Notes: generated by a model not told the origin, from the sequence alone. 40,332 nucleotides of DNA from Apostichopus parvimensis (GCA_000934455.1 KN882716.1:2395-42726); one strand, 5' to 3'; numbered from the stretch's first letter, positions 1 to 11,133 are shown. Numbers and translations: made by a program.

Positions 1-210
1 TATATTAAAGGGCTGTCATCCGACGTCGTAAAGACTACCTTAATATAACTACGACATTAACAAACGTCCATCCGCCGTCGTAAGGACGTCTAAAAGTGAA
101 ATGATTAATTTGTGACGTCAATCCGACGTCTGAACTACTACTTATGTTGGACACCGACGTTTAACCGACCATCTGGACCTAAACCCGACGTCGATCCGAC
201 GTCATAATGT
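1..210. repeat. Degenerate GACGTC-rich repeat
   Basis: Six copies of the palindrome GACGTC lie in the first 203 bases (22, 85, 114, 125, 187, 198), several inside a longer word like ATCCGACGTC. The copy at 113-120 is the full CRE-like TGACGTCA. The spacing is irregular, so this looks like a decayed minisatellite cut by the window edge. No coding potential was seen. Confidence 0.55.
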
Positions 211-227
211 TTACTGGGTACTGCCTA

Positions 228-283
228 GTAATAATAATAGTACTATTTCGTACTAGTAGTAGTATTACTATTATTATATTAAT
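228..283. repeat. TAG/TAA trinucleotide-rich inverted repeat
   Basis: A TAGTAATAATAATAGTAC stretch is followed within a few bases by GTACTAGTAGTAGTATTACT and more TAT triplets. The two arms can pair into an AT-rich hairpin. This is simple-sequence DNA with no function that can be inferred. Confidence 0.5.
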
Positions 284-1076
284 GTAGTAACACAGACTTG
301 TAGAATAGTATATAAACCCCCTACGGCACGGCACCTACTTAGACCTAACGTCCTAAGGTATTCAAGGCAACATCTTCAACTTTGTAAACCCTGAAAGTCA
401 GAACTCAATAAAATTTGCAGAAAAAAACAACACTTATTTTCTAATAATTGTAATTTAACTGTTATTTTTTATATAAAAAACTTAGCGCGTAAGTGAATTT
501 CGACGACTCGGAGCCTTCAGAGGTCGAGGTCCCCGAACAAATGATGCAAGAATCGTATATAATAATATACAGGCGCAGTGCAGCGCTCTAATGCAATGTA
601 TAACATTTCGTGCGCGGGAAAAGTAGGTTGCCTAATGAAAGGTTTTATTCGTGTTGAGAACATATTTTAGCCATTTATTGAAGGAAAAATGTCACTTTTG
701 TGCTGTTATTGAGTATTTCATACTTTTAACATTTTACTTGGCTGTCTTTGATACAGTGGGTTTGGGGCAGAATATTAATTTACATTTGACATGATTAATG
801 GAATTAATATTTTATTACTCTGGCAACAATCAGTGTTAAATTCGACACACTTGTTTGATAAATCCAACGGAATTGTGTGCGGTACCCCACACTGATTCTG
901 ACATTATGGTTGGTTACAGGACTTCCTCCAAAGTTCACAAAAGGTCATAAAAGAGTTGTTGGATGCATTCTACAGAGTTTTCGTCCGAGGACCTTGATTT
1001 TCGTCCTCGATGGCTCAAAACGTCCTCAGACAAAAGGTGTGTAGTCAAGTCATCGTCCTCGGAGGTCCGATAATAC

Positions 1077-1198
1077 AAACACACACATACATACATACAT
1101 ATACATACATATATATACATACATACATATATATATATACATATATATACATACATACACATACATACACATATATACATATATATATACACACACAT
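1077..1198. repeat. ACAC/ATAC/TATA microsatellite
   Basis: About 120 bases of interleaved ACAC, ATAC and ATAT units. The apparent open frames on both strands here are simple-sequence artefacts made of Tyr, Ile, His and Thr (or Cys, Met, Val) repeats. Confidence 0.9.
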
Positions 1199-1497
1199 GC
1201 TCATACAGATGCTCTTATAGGTAGATGTTTTGGTGGTTGTCATAATAATAATTTGGATTGAACTTAAGACAGGGTATTCATGAAGCTTGTGGCAAACTTC
1301 ATTTAGGGTTCATCTAGGTATGTTTCTAAATAATGATGTTTGGAAGGATCTCCTGCATGGGTTGTTAAAGGAATTCAAGGTTAAAGGTCATCTGTGTGCC
1401 ATATGGGTCATTTCATAAAAATGCCGAAATTGCTTGTTAAATTTTCTAAATATCACTGCAATATTATTACACGTATCTCTTGCCCTTTATTTGGTAG

Positions 1498-1575
1498 CGC
1501 TTTCACCAATCACAGAAGATGATATCAAGCAATGGATCACAGAGAAGTCAACACCATTCTCTGTTCAGGCCTTGG
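1498..1575 (+). CDS. Candidate exon A of an unidentified + strand gene
   Basis: This open segment is bounded by an acceptor (TTTGGTAG) and a donor (GG/GTAATG) and reads ITEDDIKQWITEKSTPF in its middle. Its phase (two bases completing a codon at the start, one base left over at the end) joins in frame to the next candidate exon at 1659 and then to 2215. It lies at the start of a chain of splice-bounded segments reaching 5623. The product is not recognised. The ORF continues upstream to an ATG at 1434, but that part is AT-rich and intron-like. The call rests on splice signals and phase agreement only. Confidence 0.4.
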
Positions 1576-1658
1576 GTAATGAAGCATATTTAAGTTCTTT
1601 ATTACAAAAGTTTTACTTGTAAATTTTTGTGTATTTCACTGATTGTTCTGATCCCTAG

Positions 1659-1685
1659 CTTGTGGACTCATCGCAGCACAAATTG
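1659..1685 (+). CDS. Candidate 27-nt microexon B
   Basis: Acceptor GATCCCTAG and donor ATTG/GTATGA bound 27 nt. Joined in phase to the preceding candidate exon it reads ACGLIAAQI, and it leaves one base that joins in phase to the exon at 2215. The phase agreement on both sides is the main support. A microexon this short can easily arise by chance. Confidence 0.3.
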
Positions 1686-2214
1686 GTATGAACATGGCCT
1701 GTTGATCTGTAATAGCCTAACAGATAGGCCCAGGCCCTATTCTATATATATATATTTTACAAGTTGAGACCTAGTAAGTTGGCATAGGGGCCTATAGTAT
1801 AGTTTTGGGCCTAAATCAACAGACTTTGTCATGGTGGGAACAATAGATGAAGTGTATATGCCTACGGCTTTAGTCCTCCACTGAAAAAGTACATTGATGC
1901 TTATTGCAAATTACCCCACATGATGTAGCAATTGAGAATTACAGTTCTAACATAATATTTTCAAACTTCAATGGTGAAGGTATAAGCCAAGGCCTATTAG
2001 AAAAACTGCTTAAATGTATGCATACAGTAAATGTAGTCATATACTAGTTTAGGACATTTTGGGTACTTTGATGATGACACCAAGTATTTCACCTCTCGCA
2101 TTTTTTAATATTGAAAAACTCTTTTCCTGATATGCTGTACTTCGGGCAAATGCCTTTCAACTATTGCGAATGCCATGGCTGTGTTTATCTAACTGAAATA
2201 TCAATTCTTTCCAG

Positions 2215-2281
2215 CAACTGGCCACAATCTTACCCCACAAGAAACCTATGCCTTCCATCTCCGTACATAGTATAACCTCTG
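2215..2281 (+). CDS. Candidate exon C with in-frame stop
   Basis: Acceptor TTCTTTCCAG and a strong donor CTG/GTAAGT bound 67 nt. In the frame set by the two preceding exons it reads TGHNLTPQETYAFHLRT, then a TAG at 2268-2270, then continues into the next exon in the frame that reads CDEIEKDTRTNSHHMQ. The stop inside an otherwise consistent frame suggests a pseudogene, a different exon structure, or a base error. The family is not recognised. Confidence 0.38.
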
Positions 2282-2917
2282 GTAAGTTAGAATCTTCATA
2301 TTAATGCAATGCATGCAACAATTTGATACTTTTTGAGATACTAAACTAGGTCCAGTATAGTCAGTCGTAAAGGATTTCAATGGATGGTATATTAAAATTC
2401 AACTTATAGTATATCCCTCATGCCAAATGCTGCTGGAAGTTGCTTTGATGAAAAAATTATCATTTATGATAATTCATGACTTGTACACATAGCAAAACAA
2501 TTCCACCAGTAAGCTGTTGTGTAGTATGCGTGTGTATGTATGTATGCGTGTACATAAGGGTGTCCGTATGTGTGTGTTTTTTTTTTGCTGCATATATGTA
2601 TGTAGTTCTTTGCTGCTATTGTTTTTGGTTTGGATCAATAATCAGTAAAAGTCACAAGAGTTGTAATTTGATAATCATGAGAAAAAAAAGTATTTAAATT
2701 TCAAAGTTGGTGTGTATGAGTACTGTAAATGAAATGCAAGTTCTTTCTATTTGTTACTGATTGCAAAGAGAAATGCAAATTTCACATATGTTTAAATGGT
2801 TTCACTGTGTGAATGTGTTGGACAAACGATACTTGTGCCTGGCTGTCAATTGATGCTTTCATATTGGACAAGTACCCTTATTCTAGTTAACTATAAATGA
2901 TTTGTCTGTTTTTATAG

Positions 2918-2986
2918 TGATGAAATTGAAAAGGACACACGGACAAACAGCCATCACATGCAGATTCTATTACGCAAAGTTTCAAG
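2918..2986 (+). CDS. Candidate exon D
   Basis: Acceptor TTTTTATAG and donor CAAG/GTACAG bound 69 nt. It reads DEIEKDTRTNSHHMQILLRK, a charged and probably helical segment, in the frame that continues exon C. It leaves two bases. Joining them to the next candidate exon gives an immediate stop, so either the gene is frameshifted here or one boundary is wrong. Confidence 0.38.
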
Positions 2987-3072
2987 GTACAGATTTTGTG
3001 TCTTACTCATTGCATTTATTACTTTCTATGGAAGCCAAAGAAGTGATGCTGCTAATTCTTTGTTTCTTTTAG

Positions 3073-3174
3073 TTAACAGCTGTAAATATCATTAATTCTG
3101 CTTGCGTGAATAGTAATATCAAACCCAATTTGGAATTCATCATGGACCATTTAAAGTCAAAGTATGGAACATTG
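3073..3174 (+). CDS. Candidate exon E
   Basis: Acceptor TTTCTTTTAG and donor ATTG/GTATGC bound exactly 102 nt, open in phase 0. The middle reads NIKPNLEFIMDHLKSKYGTL, which looks like ordinary globular protein. It does not join in frame to the preceding candidate exon without a 1-2 nt shift. The product is not recognised. Further possible coding around 3556-3700 and 4167-4406 is too uncertain to delimit. Confidence 0.35.
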
Positions 3175-5105
3175 GTATGCCTTCATGAACCCTGATGAAC
3201 ATAATGAACATATGATGATAATAATTGGAAATTCATCTGGTATAGACTTCGGGCTAATTTGATGTCAAAATATTAAAGATGATTGGCTTTTCATGTAACT
3301 TGGTGTATCAGGTCAACATCAAAAGTATATATTTTTTTATTGGGGGGGGGGGGGGGTGTTCAGTCTATATCATTTAATGGTCATTATAGCTGTTGTTGTT
3401 ATGGTGCAGAAAACATTCCTGTAATTAGCCTCTACACCATCGGTGTAAATGTTTGCTTGACCTTAAAGCTCACCCAAACAGTTCACAACTTGTCGATTAT
3501 GAAAATATTAAACTGCTTATTGACAGTTTTATTCTATTTTCTACTTTGATTTCAGTATGAATGATCAGCTTAAGTTAACGGAGAGTGGCCGACGATGGGG
3601 AATGATAGCATGTATCTTGATTCTCTCCGGAGAACAGAAGACAGAAAGCGTGTATCACATCTCAATCAAATACACACAATGGCAGTGGAGTGATGGTTTC
3701 TTTTGCTCATGAAACAAAAGTATGCTGGTATGTGTTGCCATGAAAGCATGTATTTTCTTTCTGTAAAATGACAGCAAGCATATATTGTACATTTCAACTC
3801 GCTGTCAACTGTGAGCATGATGCATATGTTGCTTGTTATACACGTGTAGGCTGCACTAGGTGTGACATTGTATTCACAGGAGGTATTGAAATTACAGCGC
3901 TTCTCGCACATTCCCCAAAACATGTTGAATCTGATACCAAACTACCAATTACACCAAATTCATGACTAAAATGGGTCTCACATGTTCCCTCTTCATGCTT
4001 CACAAGATGCATCACACTGTATGTTTTTATTTCAGTGCTTTTTCTACTTGTGCGTTAATTAGCCATTTCAAGTCTTCTTCTTTTTTCATGATAAATTCAT
4101 TGGGGCTTTTTGGTTCGTAAACTTTAGGAAGACTTATTTGTTTAAATTATGTAATTTCATCCCAAGCAGCGTGGTGGACTACAACCTAGCATGCTGAGAA
4201 GAGATTACAAGATGCAAGCTGTCAGTGATATACAGTATATTCCAATGCACATTAAGGAGTTGATGATCGGTATATTGAAACAAAATGGAGGCAATTTATA
4301 TGTGTGCACTGTTAAATTGACCCTTGGTTCTCTGGTGAAGAGCAAAAAGGGAAAAAAGTTCCATACATTTATTGAAAATTATGACTTCCAAACAAGTTTT
4401 TATTAAATCTCTCAAGCCCACTGCCATTTCATATATTAAAGACAATCCTGAATCCATGAATACCAAATTTCATGTTGAGTCACTATAAGTAGAGGTCAAA
4501 CTTGCTGATATCATTTTCCACCCAAATTTAGGCACATAAATAGCTGTAACATGTACATGACAAACAGGCTTTCAAGTGACTCATACTTATCGTACTCTTT
4601 GAACCTTCCTCTTACTTATACTTTTTCTTGTAAATTATACTGTTTTTCCTTTCCAGCACTCCAAAAAAAAAATAACCAACTTACATGTGAGCATAGAAAA
4701 AATGTAGAATTAAGAGTCATATCATGATGTCAACGTTTGTGATTATCGATGAAAACTACTTGTGAAAACCTGCAACAGTCCAACTTTGTGTTAGTTTTGG
4801 TCTATAAAATCCCATTTTTCCCTGTTTTATTCATAATTTTGATCCTACTTCTGTCTTATGTTTGCACCTGTGTCCACTTGAAAGCATGCACTAATGAAAA
4901 GTTATGAATTTTACCTATGGGGTATATATATATATATTATTGTAGACGTTTTTAGAGGTATACCCCATATGTCACAAAATAGTCCTTCAGCAGACCCTGG
5001 ACCCATCATGAGCCTGTCACAGTCATTAGCCCTTAGATAATCCTTGTACAAATTTTTTTAACTTCACCAATTTTATACTCACAAGTATACTTTCTTCTCT
5101 TTCAG

Positions 5106-5623
5106 AAATCAACTGGAAAGTTAGGTCCGTTGATATAAGGTCCGAGTTTATTTGATCATAAATAGACATTATTGGATTATCAATTTCATGTTACTTAACA
5201 TAATTTGATTTTATTGCTATTGACTTCCCTTTCATAAGCTTTTAATGCCTGCTGTATGCATATCGAAAATGTTTTGTCCTCACTTATTATTGGTCGATAT
5301 TGGTAGTGGGGTAATTTACGCACATAACTTATGCCCAATAACGTGATAAGTTGTAATTCTCATTGATTTTGTGTGGAAAATATATATACAGTTTAAACAA
5401 AAAGCAAATGGGTACCAGGAATATAAGGTTTTAGTCGGTATGAGTAAATAATCTATTGTATACCTGGTATGCCAGAATACATGGTATTTTCTATATATGG
5501 GTTTGAAGCAAAATTCCATTTCGTCGGTATGGGTAAAATAAATAAAATACAGAGTATATCGGTATATTGACGGACCTTACTGGAAAGAGGAAGTACTTAA
5601 AAGAGAACCCTGAAGAGGATTGA
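5106..5623 (+). pseudogene. Terminal coding exon split by an inverted-repeat element
   Basis: A pyrimidine-rich tract and acceptor (TTCTCTTTCAG) precede AAATCAACTGGAAAG, which is interrupted at 5121. After 5587 the frame resumes as AGGAAGTACTTAAAAGAG... and ends at TGA 5621-5623. Without the insertion and one copy of its 9-bp duplication the segment reads KSTGKRKYLKENPEED then stop, a basic-then-acidic C-terminal tail. The host segment therefore looks like a real last exon before insertion. Its parent is presumably the + strand gene with candidate exons from 1498. The family is unknown. Confidence 0.5.
5121..5578. mobile_element. Non-autonomous element with 9-bp target duplication (MULE-like MITE)
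   Basis: The element is 458 bp. The left end TTAGGTCCGTTGATATA is matched by the inverted right end TATATTGACGGACCTT, with about three differences. ACTGGAAAG occurs immediately outside both ends (5112-5120 and 5579-5587), a perfect 9-bp target-site duplication. Nine-base duplications are typical of Mutator-like elements, but the superfamily is an inference because no coding capacity remains. The interior is AT-rich. Confidence 0.82.
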
Positions 5624-5815
5624 GCTGTTAATGTTCAATCAATACAACCAGTGAACACACAACACAAAGATTTATCGATAATAACCCTGTCCAATCTGAT
5701 GCAACTTGTCTGACGATTATGACCATTCAGATTGCTAGTGCTTCCTCATTAGGAATTTCACTAAATCAATGGCCCTGTGATTTTTACTAACACTAAATCT
5801 TAAGATTGTGTACTC

Positions 5816-6114
5816 AAGTGTTCTCCACTGGGGTTTTAGGGAGAAGGCGGGGGAGCTCCACCTGTGGTACTGGCTGCCCCAAAGAAAATGGTTGCTTGTC
5901 TAAAAAAAATGTCAACATACTATTCAATTGAAGTGACAAAATAAGGTCACGTTCACATCTTAAATTATATCAAAGTTTTATAATGGTTGAAAAACTTTGG
6001 GAAAGGAGGGTGACACTACTCTCTACACTCAAGCACCTCCCTGCCGATTGCTAGGTGGTGCTTACGTGCCCGGCGTGAACCATCCCCTGTTTTCAAAACC
6101 TGCAGAGAACACTG
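5816..6114. mobile_element. hAT-like MITE (degenerate)
   Basis: The left end AAGTGTTCTCCACTGGGGTTTT pairs with the inverted right end AAAACCTGCAGAGAACACTG, so about 300 bp lie between imperfect terminal repeats close to CAGTGTTCTC, a hAT-type end. No convincing 8-bp duplication remains. Confidence 0.5.
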
Positions 6115-6699
6115 GTACGGTACTGTTGAATTTACTCATGAATTATAGGATAAATTTCAGGTTGGGTTAAACTTTCAAGACTACCGAGACTAGTCCATTT
6201 ACGAATTGAGTCATGTAAACCTGATGCATTGCAGAAATGAAGTGACTGCTGACATGCAAGACTACGATGGCCACATTGTTATTCTTAGGTATAACTTGCA
6301 ATATTGTATAGGGAAAAATAGGTATTACAATAATTCTTATGGGCTGACTGCATAGGAACGTTATGTAAAATGTGTCACCTAGCCTTATTGCTCCTTACTC
6401 ATTCGCTATATACATGGTGGAATTGATTTTGTAAACACCAAAATGGAAGGAATGTCGAACCGCAGAACGTTCATACATTTTGGCTGTACGTTACTGTGCA
6501 TTATATAGAGAGAAGTTAGTATCAACTATAGATTTTACTGCACCTAATTGCCCTGTTTTCAACTTTTGCCTAGTATGAAATTATTGATAATAAAGCAAAT
6601 ATAAGTTTCAACAAAACTTGGTTTCTTATGTTTCTTTTTATTGTTGGATTAACCAGCTGGAGTATCATCATCACCAGATGTCTGTTAGCTGTGTTTCAG

Positions 6700-7440
6700 A
6701 GGTGGACACGACACAATTCTACAATGCCTCAAAAATGTCAACGTTTTGAAAAACATAAAACAGTTCTCAACATTTGCAAAATTTTGTTAAATGTAATGTA
6801 AAAATATTCTTCAAAACAATCCACAGCAGGCTACTTTAGTATAACATAAGCACAATGTTTCAAAACGCAAAAAAATTAAATCATGCAACATTCGCCCATT
6901 GCTTCAAGAACGTGTTTTCGAAAAATTTTCCACATGGTAAAAACATTCCTTTTATATGACCCAGCAGTTTACTTTCTCGTTATGTTTTAATAACGTTATG
7001 ACAAGGCTCGAACAACATTGTTAAGACGTTTTTATTGTTGTGTTAATGTTGACATAACTTTTAAGAAAAAAAATTCTTTTCCATTTATATGACTCAAAGT
7101 TTAGGTTTTCAAACGTTGTACTAATGTTAAAGCAAAATCTTGTAGAAACGTTTTTGATAACGTTATCACAACATTAGCACAATGTTTTGAAAATATTTTT
7201 TAAATGTTTTATAGAAGTTTTAACGTTTTCATGTTGTGCTAATGTTAAAATAACATTTTTAAAACATCAACAAATTGTTTTAAAAACATTTTGTAAATGT
7301 TTTAACACATGTTTAAAATGTTGTCCTAATGTTGACATAACATCTAAAGAAACAAAACGTTTCTGTACCATCTATAGGACTTAAATTTTACGTTTTTAAA
7401 GGTTGTGTTAAAGTTAATATAGTGTTCTCAATAACTTGGT
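6700..7440. repeat. Degenerate AACGTT/AATGTT minisatellite tract
   Basis: Words such as AACGTT, CTAATGTTGACATAAC, TTTTAAAACATT and TTATATGAC recur in both orientations over about 740 bp, with TTATATGAC-like markers near 6953 and 7085 and a related word near 7373. The short open frame at 7187-7384 is made of repeat sequence and is not a gene. Confidence 0.65.
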
Positions 7441-8180
7441 AGAGGCGTTTCGATATCATTATGACATTCGCCTTCAAATTGAAGGCGATTTTCCATGTGT
7501 GCTTAGGACCACTTTCAACACAATATTGACAGATAGTGGCAGAGACAACTTAGCCAGGCAGCACCCCCAATGCAAATCACCGTCCTGGGGGAGGGGTGAA
7601 AGGGGATTGGAAGGTCTCAATGGCAAATGGTTCCATATATGAGCACAATTTAGGATTTAAAATGTAGCATAAATTCATAATCCATGTAATATTACGTCGA
7701 AAAGACTTTATTATTTACACCTTTTTACATAAAAACTTGGGTGCCTACCATCGTCATGTCTCAATCCAAGAATCAGACATCTTATTGGGTGATGTTCAGT
7801 AAGTATCGGCAAATGTTCAATCGTGAAATCATATGACAGGAGCTCACATAATTCTGCACCCTTCCCAATAGGCTATAGCACAAAACAACTTACCGTGTGC
7901 TGCTTTCTTGTTTAACAGTGTTGGAGTTATTCGGGAACCTACGGAACAGTCAATTTCATTGGTTAATAATAATAAAGCTTCATTTGTTGCCCTCTATTTG
8001 AGTCATGTAACTGCTAGTCTGATTCATTTGCCGATTCATTGGTAATTTGGGTTGTAGATCGATTCCGACTACCTTTTTATAGACCAACTGTTACTGGCGT
8101 AACGGCTGTAGTTGCAGGGTCCAAAACGTGGGCAGTCATACAGTGTGAGCATGTATTATTTGTTATTGCTTCTTTGAATT
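7441..8180. other. No gene seen
   Basis: About 740 bp of AT-rich sequence with a G/C-rich patch at 7560-7620 (CCGTCCTGGGGGAGGGG) that resembles the C-rich patches found elsewhere in the window. Short open frames have no family resemblance or splice support. Confidence 0.5.
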
Positions 8181-8184
8181 AGCC

Positions 8185-8400
8185 TAAAGGAATATATATG
8201 CAGTCACATGGCGTGCATGTATGTGTCGTGACGCTTTGCTTGTAAACACGATAAGTTGACAATGCCTATTGCCTAGTCAGTTCAAGTTTTATTGACTTGG
8301 TGTATATGTTTCTCATAATGATCCCTATTGTTTTTGGGAGAGGTCAGAGGTCATTTGATGTCAACAAATGACCAATGACCATTATGTAGCCCGTCACACT
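8185..8400. repeat. Dispersed repeat fragment with GGTCA motifs
   Basis: GACGCTTTGCTTGTAAACACGATAA matches the segment at 10379-10403, and it is followed by GGTCAGAGGTCA and a small inverted AATGACC/GGTCATT set. This is a diverged copy of the dispersed family also present as tandem copies at 10.4 kb. Confidence 0.55.
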
Positions 8401-8908
8401 CCATTAGTACACTTAATTTTTTACCGTTAGGTGTACTTTAAGAGACACCAATTTGCCAACAAATTCAGTTGATGTGTTCTGTAGTTACTAGTGTCTTTGT
8501 TATATAAAGTGGCCAAATTTTGCATCTATAAGCACACTCCCTTATTCAAAAATCACTTAATGGGAAGGGGGTCACCCCCTCCAATTAGACCCCTCCCCGA
8601 GGCGACGATCACACAACTGTTGGACCCCTCTCTGCAGAAATTTCTAAACATTGCACTGTGCTGCACATCTTCAAACAATGGGGCTTAAGTAGTTCAAGCA
8701 GATATTCATTCCAGTGCATAAGGCTCCAACATTTTTGGAGCTTTAGAGACTTGAATGTAAACTACTGGGACACGTTTTCAATGTTTCACCACAAAGATGC
8801 ATCTTCCTATGACCTGTCACGTCAAAGCAACTATACATGTTTTTGTTACTGTGGCATTTTATCCAAACACCTTTTCGCTACAAGAAAAATACAACTTACT
8901 TGACATAC

Positions 8909-9057
8909 CAGGCTTGAAAACTGGTGGTGGTGGTATTTCCACAGATTCATCACTTTCATTTTCTACCTCTGAAGCTGAATCTTCATCTTCATCATCGTCT
9001 AAATATCTCGCTGGTCTGTTATGAGGTCTTGCCACTTCCTGATCTAATTGTGTGACA
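8909..9057 (-). CDS. Acidic-linker exon of DUF4806-like gene
   Basis: On the minus strand this reads TQLDQEVARPHNRPARYLDD, then an acidic run with DEDEDS and ESDESVE, then PPPPVFKPG, and ends at a donor (GCCTG/GTATGT). An acidic and proline-rich linker is usual between the N-terminal segment and the C-terminal DUF4806 domain. The exon lies downstream, on the same strand, of the two exons at 11338-11449 and 12024-12117. The 5' boundary is approximate (a weak acceptor near 9057). The C-terminal DUF4806 domain itself was not found at lower coordinates, so the gene is probably truncated. A 496-bp hAT MITE sits in the preceding intron. Confidence 0.55.
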
Positions 9058-9131
9058 AACTTCAGTTCAAATACTACTTTATAGCTGTTGCGGGTTGTAG
9101 GGGGTATTCAAATTTGAAAGTACAGGGTGTC

Positions 9132-9627
9132 CAGTGGCGGAGCTAGGGGTATTGGTCAGAGGAGGCGAGAATGGTCTGTAGGGGCGCATTGACACTATCT
9201 AAGCGGAGCGCCACCACGGGTTGGCGCGGAGCGTACATATTTTTTTTTGAGTAAAGATACTCCCTAGATCGCCGGAATTAACCCTTTCCGGGCCTTGCTA
9301 ATTTGCAGATAAACGGAGAATAAAAAGCTGTCATCGCCATTTGTGACAACTCGTAAGTTTATATGGGTGTTGAAAGTACATGCGCTTGGAAATAGTCTCG
9401 TACAACGGAAGTGCCGATAAATTAAAGTCCGCCGTTAGAGCATTTTGTGAGAAAATTTCACGAACAAAATGTCACAAATGTCAATAGGTAGATGAGAGCG
9501 AAATAAAAAAAGTCAATAATCGCGAATAAGTAAAAAATGCTAAAAAGCTGAAAAGGGCGCCAACAGTCCATTTGAGTCCGTCAGGGGGGGCATTCGCCCC
9601 CTTGACTATATGGACGCTCCGCCACTG
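9132..9627. mobile_element. hAT-type MITE, copy 1
   Basis: Terminal repeats CAGTGGCGGAGC ... GCTCCGCCACTG bound 496 bp. The perfect 8-bp duplication AGGGTGTC lies outside both ends (9124-9131 and 9628-9635). The internal block at 9193-9236 is shared, inverted, with the MITE at 15319-15842. It lies between DUF4806-like exons. The short open frames inside are not genes. Confidence 0.9.
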
Positions 9628-9635
9628 AGGGTGTC

Positions 9636-10310
9636 CTTCAAATGTGTGTACAAAGCTTGAAATTGTCATTGGAGACAAGACAGTTGTTCTATTTCTTCTA
9701 GGGCTGTTGATTTAGGAGTAATTTACTAATCGATATTCGTTTCCGAAAAATGAACTAATACACGTGTTCATGATAGCGAGTTCCGTGAACACCAGGGAGG
9801 TAGCCACGCCGGCAGTCCCGCCTGACTCTTTAGGCGCCATGCGCTTTACATATGCGCCCGGCACCTCTGTCAAATCTGCAATTTGCGCCCTGGCACTTTT
9901 TCTCACTCCGGGCATTAAAGAATTAGTGCCCGGACATGATTAAATAATGCCCTCTTTCGGGGTAAATCTGTGATTAGGCCGCCCAGCACTGTCATTTTCC
10001 TAGCTACAACCCTGGGAAACACTAAGGTGAAATAAAAATAAAGTACTTTCTCGTTTCTGTCCGCATCCTTTTTTACAGCCTCATCAATCCTTGAAATTTT
10101 GAAATAAAAAATATCTTGTCCGCTGATCATTGCGGTCCGATTGCATTGGTTTCAATTTCATTACGTAATCAACAAATACTTTGAAAAAGATAAAAAAGGG
10201 CCCATCTGCTCTATTTTCCCGAAAAGTTAAGACGAGAAACTACTCTTTTTTTTACACTTATATAGGCTACCTTGCCTAAAATAAACTAGTTTTTACCAAT
10301 GATTGGTTTT
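9636..10310. other. No gene seen
   Basis: About 675 bp between the hAT MITE and the next repeat. Two minus-strand open frames of about 70 codons have no recognisable domain, no splice support and no repeat signature, so they are not called as genes. Confidence 0.45.
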
Positions 10311-10336
10311 TGGTTCCTTGCTAAAAGCAAAGGAAC
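10311..10336. repeat. Short hairpin at edge of dispersed repeat
   Basis: GGTTCCTTGC, a TAAAA loop, then GCAAAGGAACC form a 10-bp stem with one bulge. It stands just before the tandem copies starting near 10388 and may mark the end of that repeat family. Confidence 0.6.
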
Positions 10337-10387
10337 CCCCTGTATGTATTCAGGTTGGCGTGTGTGGGTGTGTGTGTGACGCTTTAG

Positions 10388-10960
10388 CTTGTATGCACGA
10401 TAACTCAACAAGGGAATGACCGATTACCATACTTCGTGGGTGGGTGGCCCATAGTGAGTACATGAACCCTATTGATTTTGGTGCTCATGTCATGAATATT
10501 AATGAGGTCACAGGGTCAAACATGAAAACTCCAAATTGCAATTACTTGGCTACTATTAGTCGTAATTTCTTCAAACTTGGTATGATGATATTGGAAAATG
10601 TCTCCACACACCGATGTGTGTTGCAAGTCATATCATGCATATTTATGAGGGGGCGGGCTTAGCAATATTTCAGTAAGAAAAGTTTGTATGCACAATAACT
10701 CAACAAGGGAATGACCGATCATTACCATACTTAGTGGGTGGGTGGCTGATATCATGAATATTAATGAGGTCACAGGGTCAAACGTGAAAAACTCCAAATT
10801 GCAATAACTTGGCTACTATTCGTCGGAATTTCGTAAAACTTGGTATGATGATATTGGCTTATAGCCAATATGGTGTTTGGATAAATTGGCTTATATGATA
10901 CAAATTTATGAGAGGGCAGGGCTTAGCATTACTTTGGTAACAAAAGTTTGTGTGCATGAA
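10388..10960. repeat. Tandem repeat, about 295-bp unit, two to three copies
   Basis: GTATGCAC...ATAACTCAACAAGGGAATGACC begins at 10391 and again at 10686 (period 295). A third start, GTGTGCAT, is at 10950. Each copy also carries GAGGTCACAGGGTCAAAC, CTCCAAATTGCAAT and GGGCTTAGCA. The related single copy at 8.2 kb shows it is a dispersed family. No coding. Confidence 0.8.
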
Positions 10961-11133
10961 TTGCTGTTTTTGTATTAAGGCTTTCTTAGAAATTTCCCTA
11001 TGAATGGAACTAATGAACAGCAGCAAGGAACCATGAAATGTTTTCATTCTGGTTTTAAATAGACAATCACTTTCAGTGGAGGGACAAAGAGAGGATTAAA
11101 ATTGGATTAGGCAATTATCACTACAATCTTCAT

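Noticed and set aside
935-1261. Open frames of 83 and 102 codons on opposite strands
   Set aside because: They are microsatellite translation (repeats of Tyr/Ile/His or Met/Cys/Val) without any domain.
2476-2697. Val/Cys-rich 73-codon ORF
   Set aside because: It is a TGTATG/GTGTGT low-complexity run followed by a T-run, with no splice or domain support.
9712-10130. Two adjoining minus-strand ORFs of about 70 codons
   Set aside because: No motif, no splice sites and no repeat support. They are probably chance frames in unique DNA.
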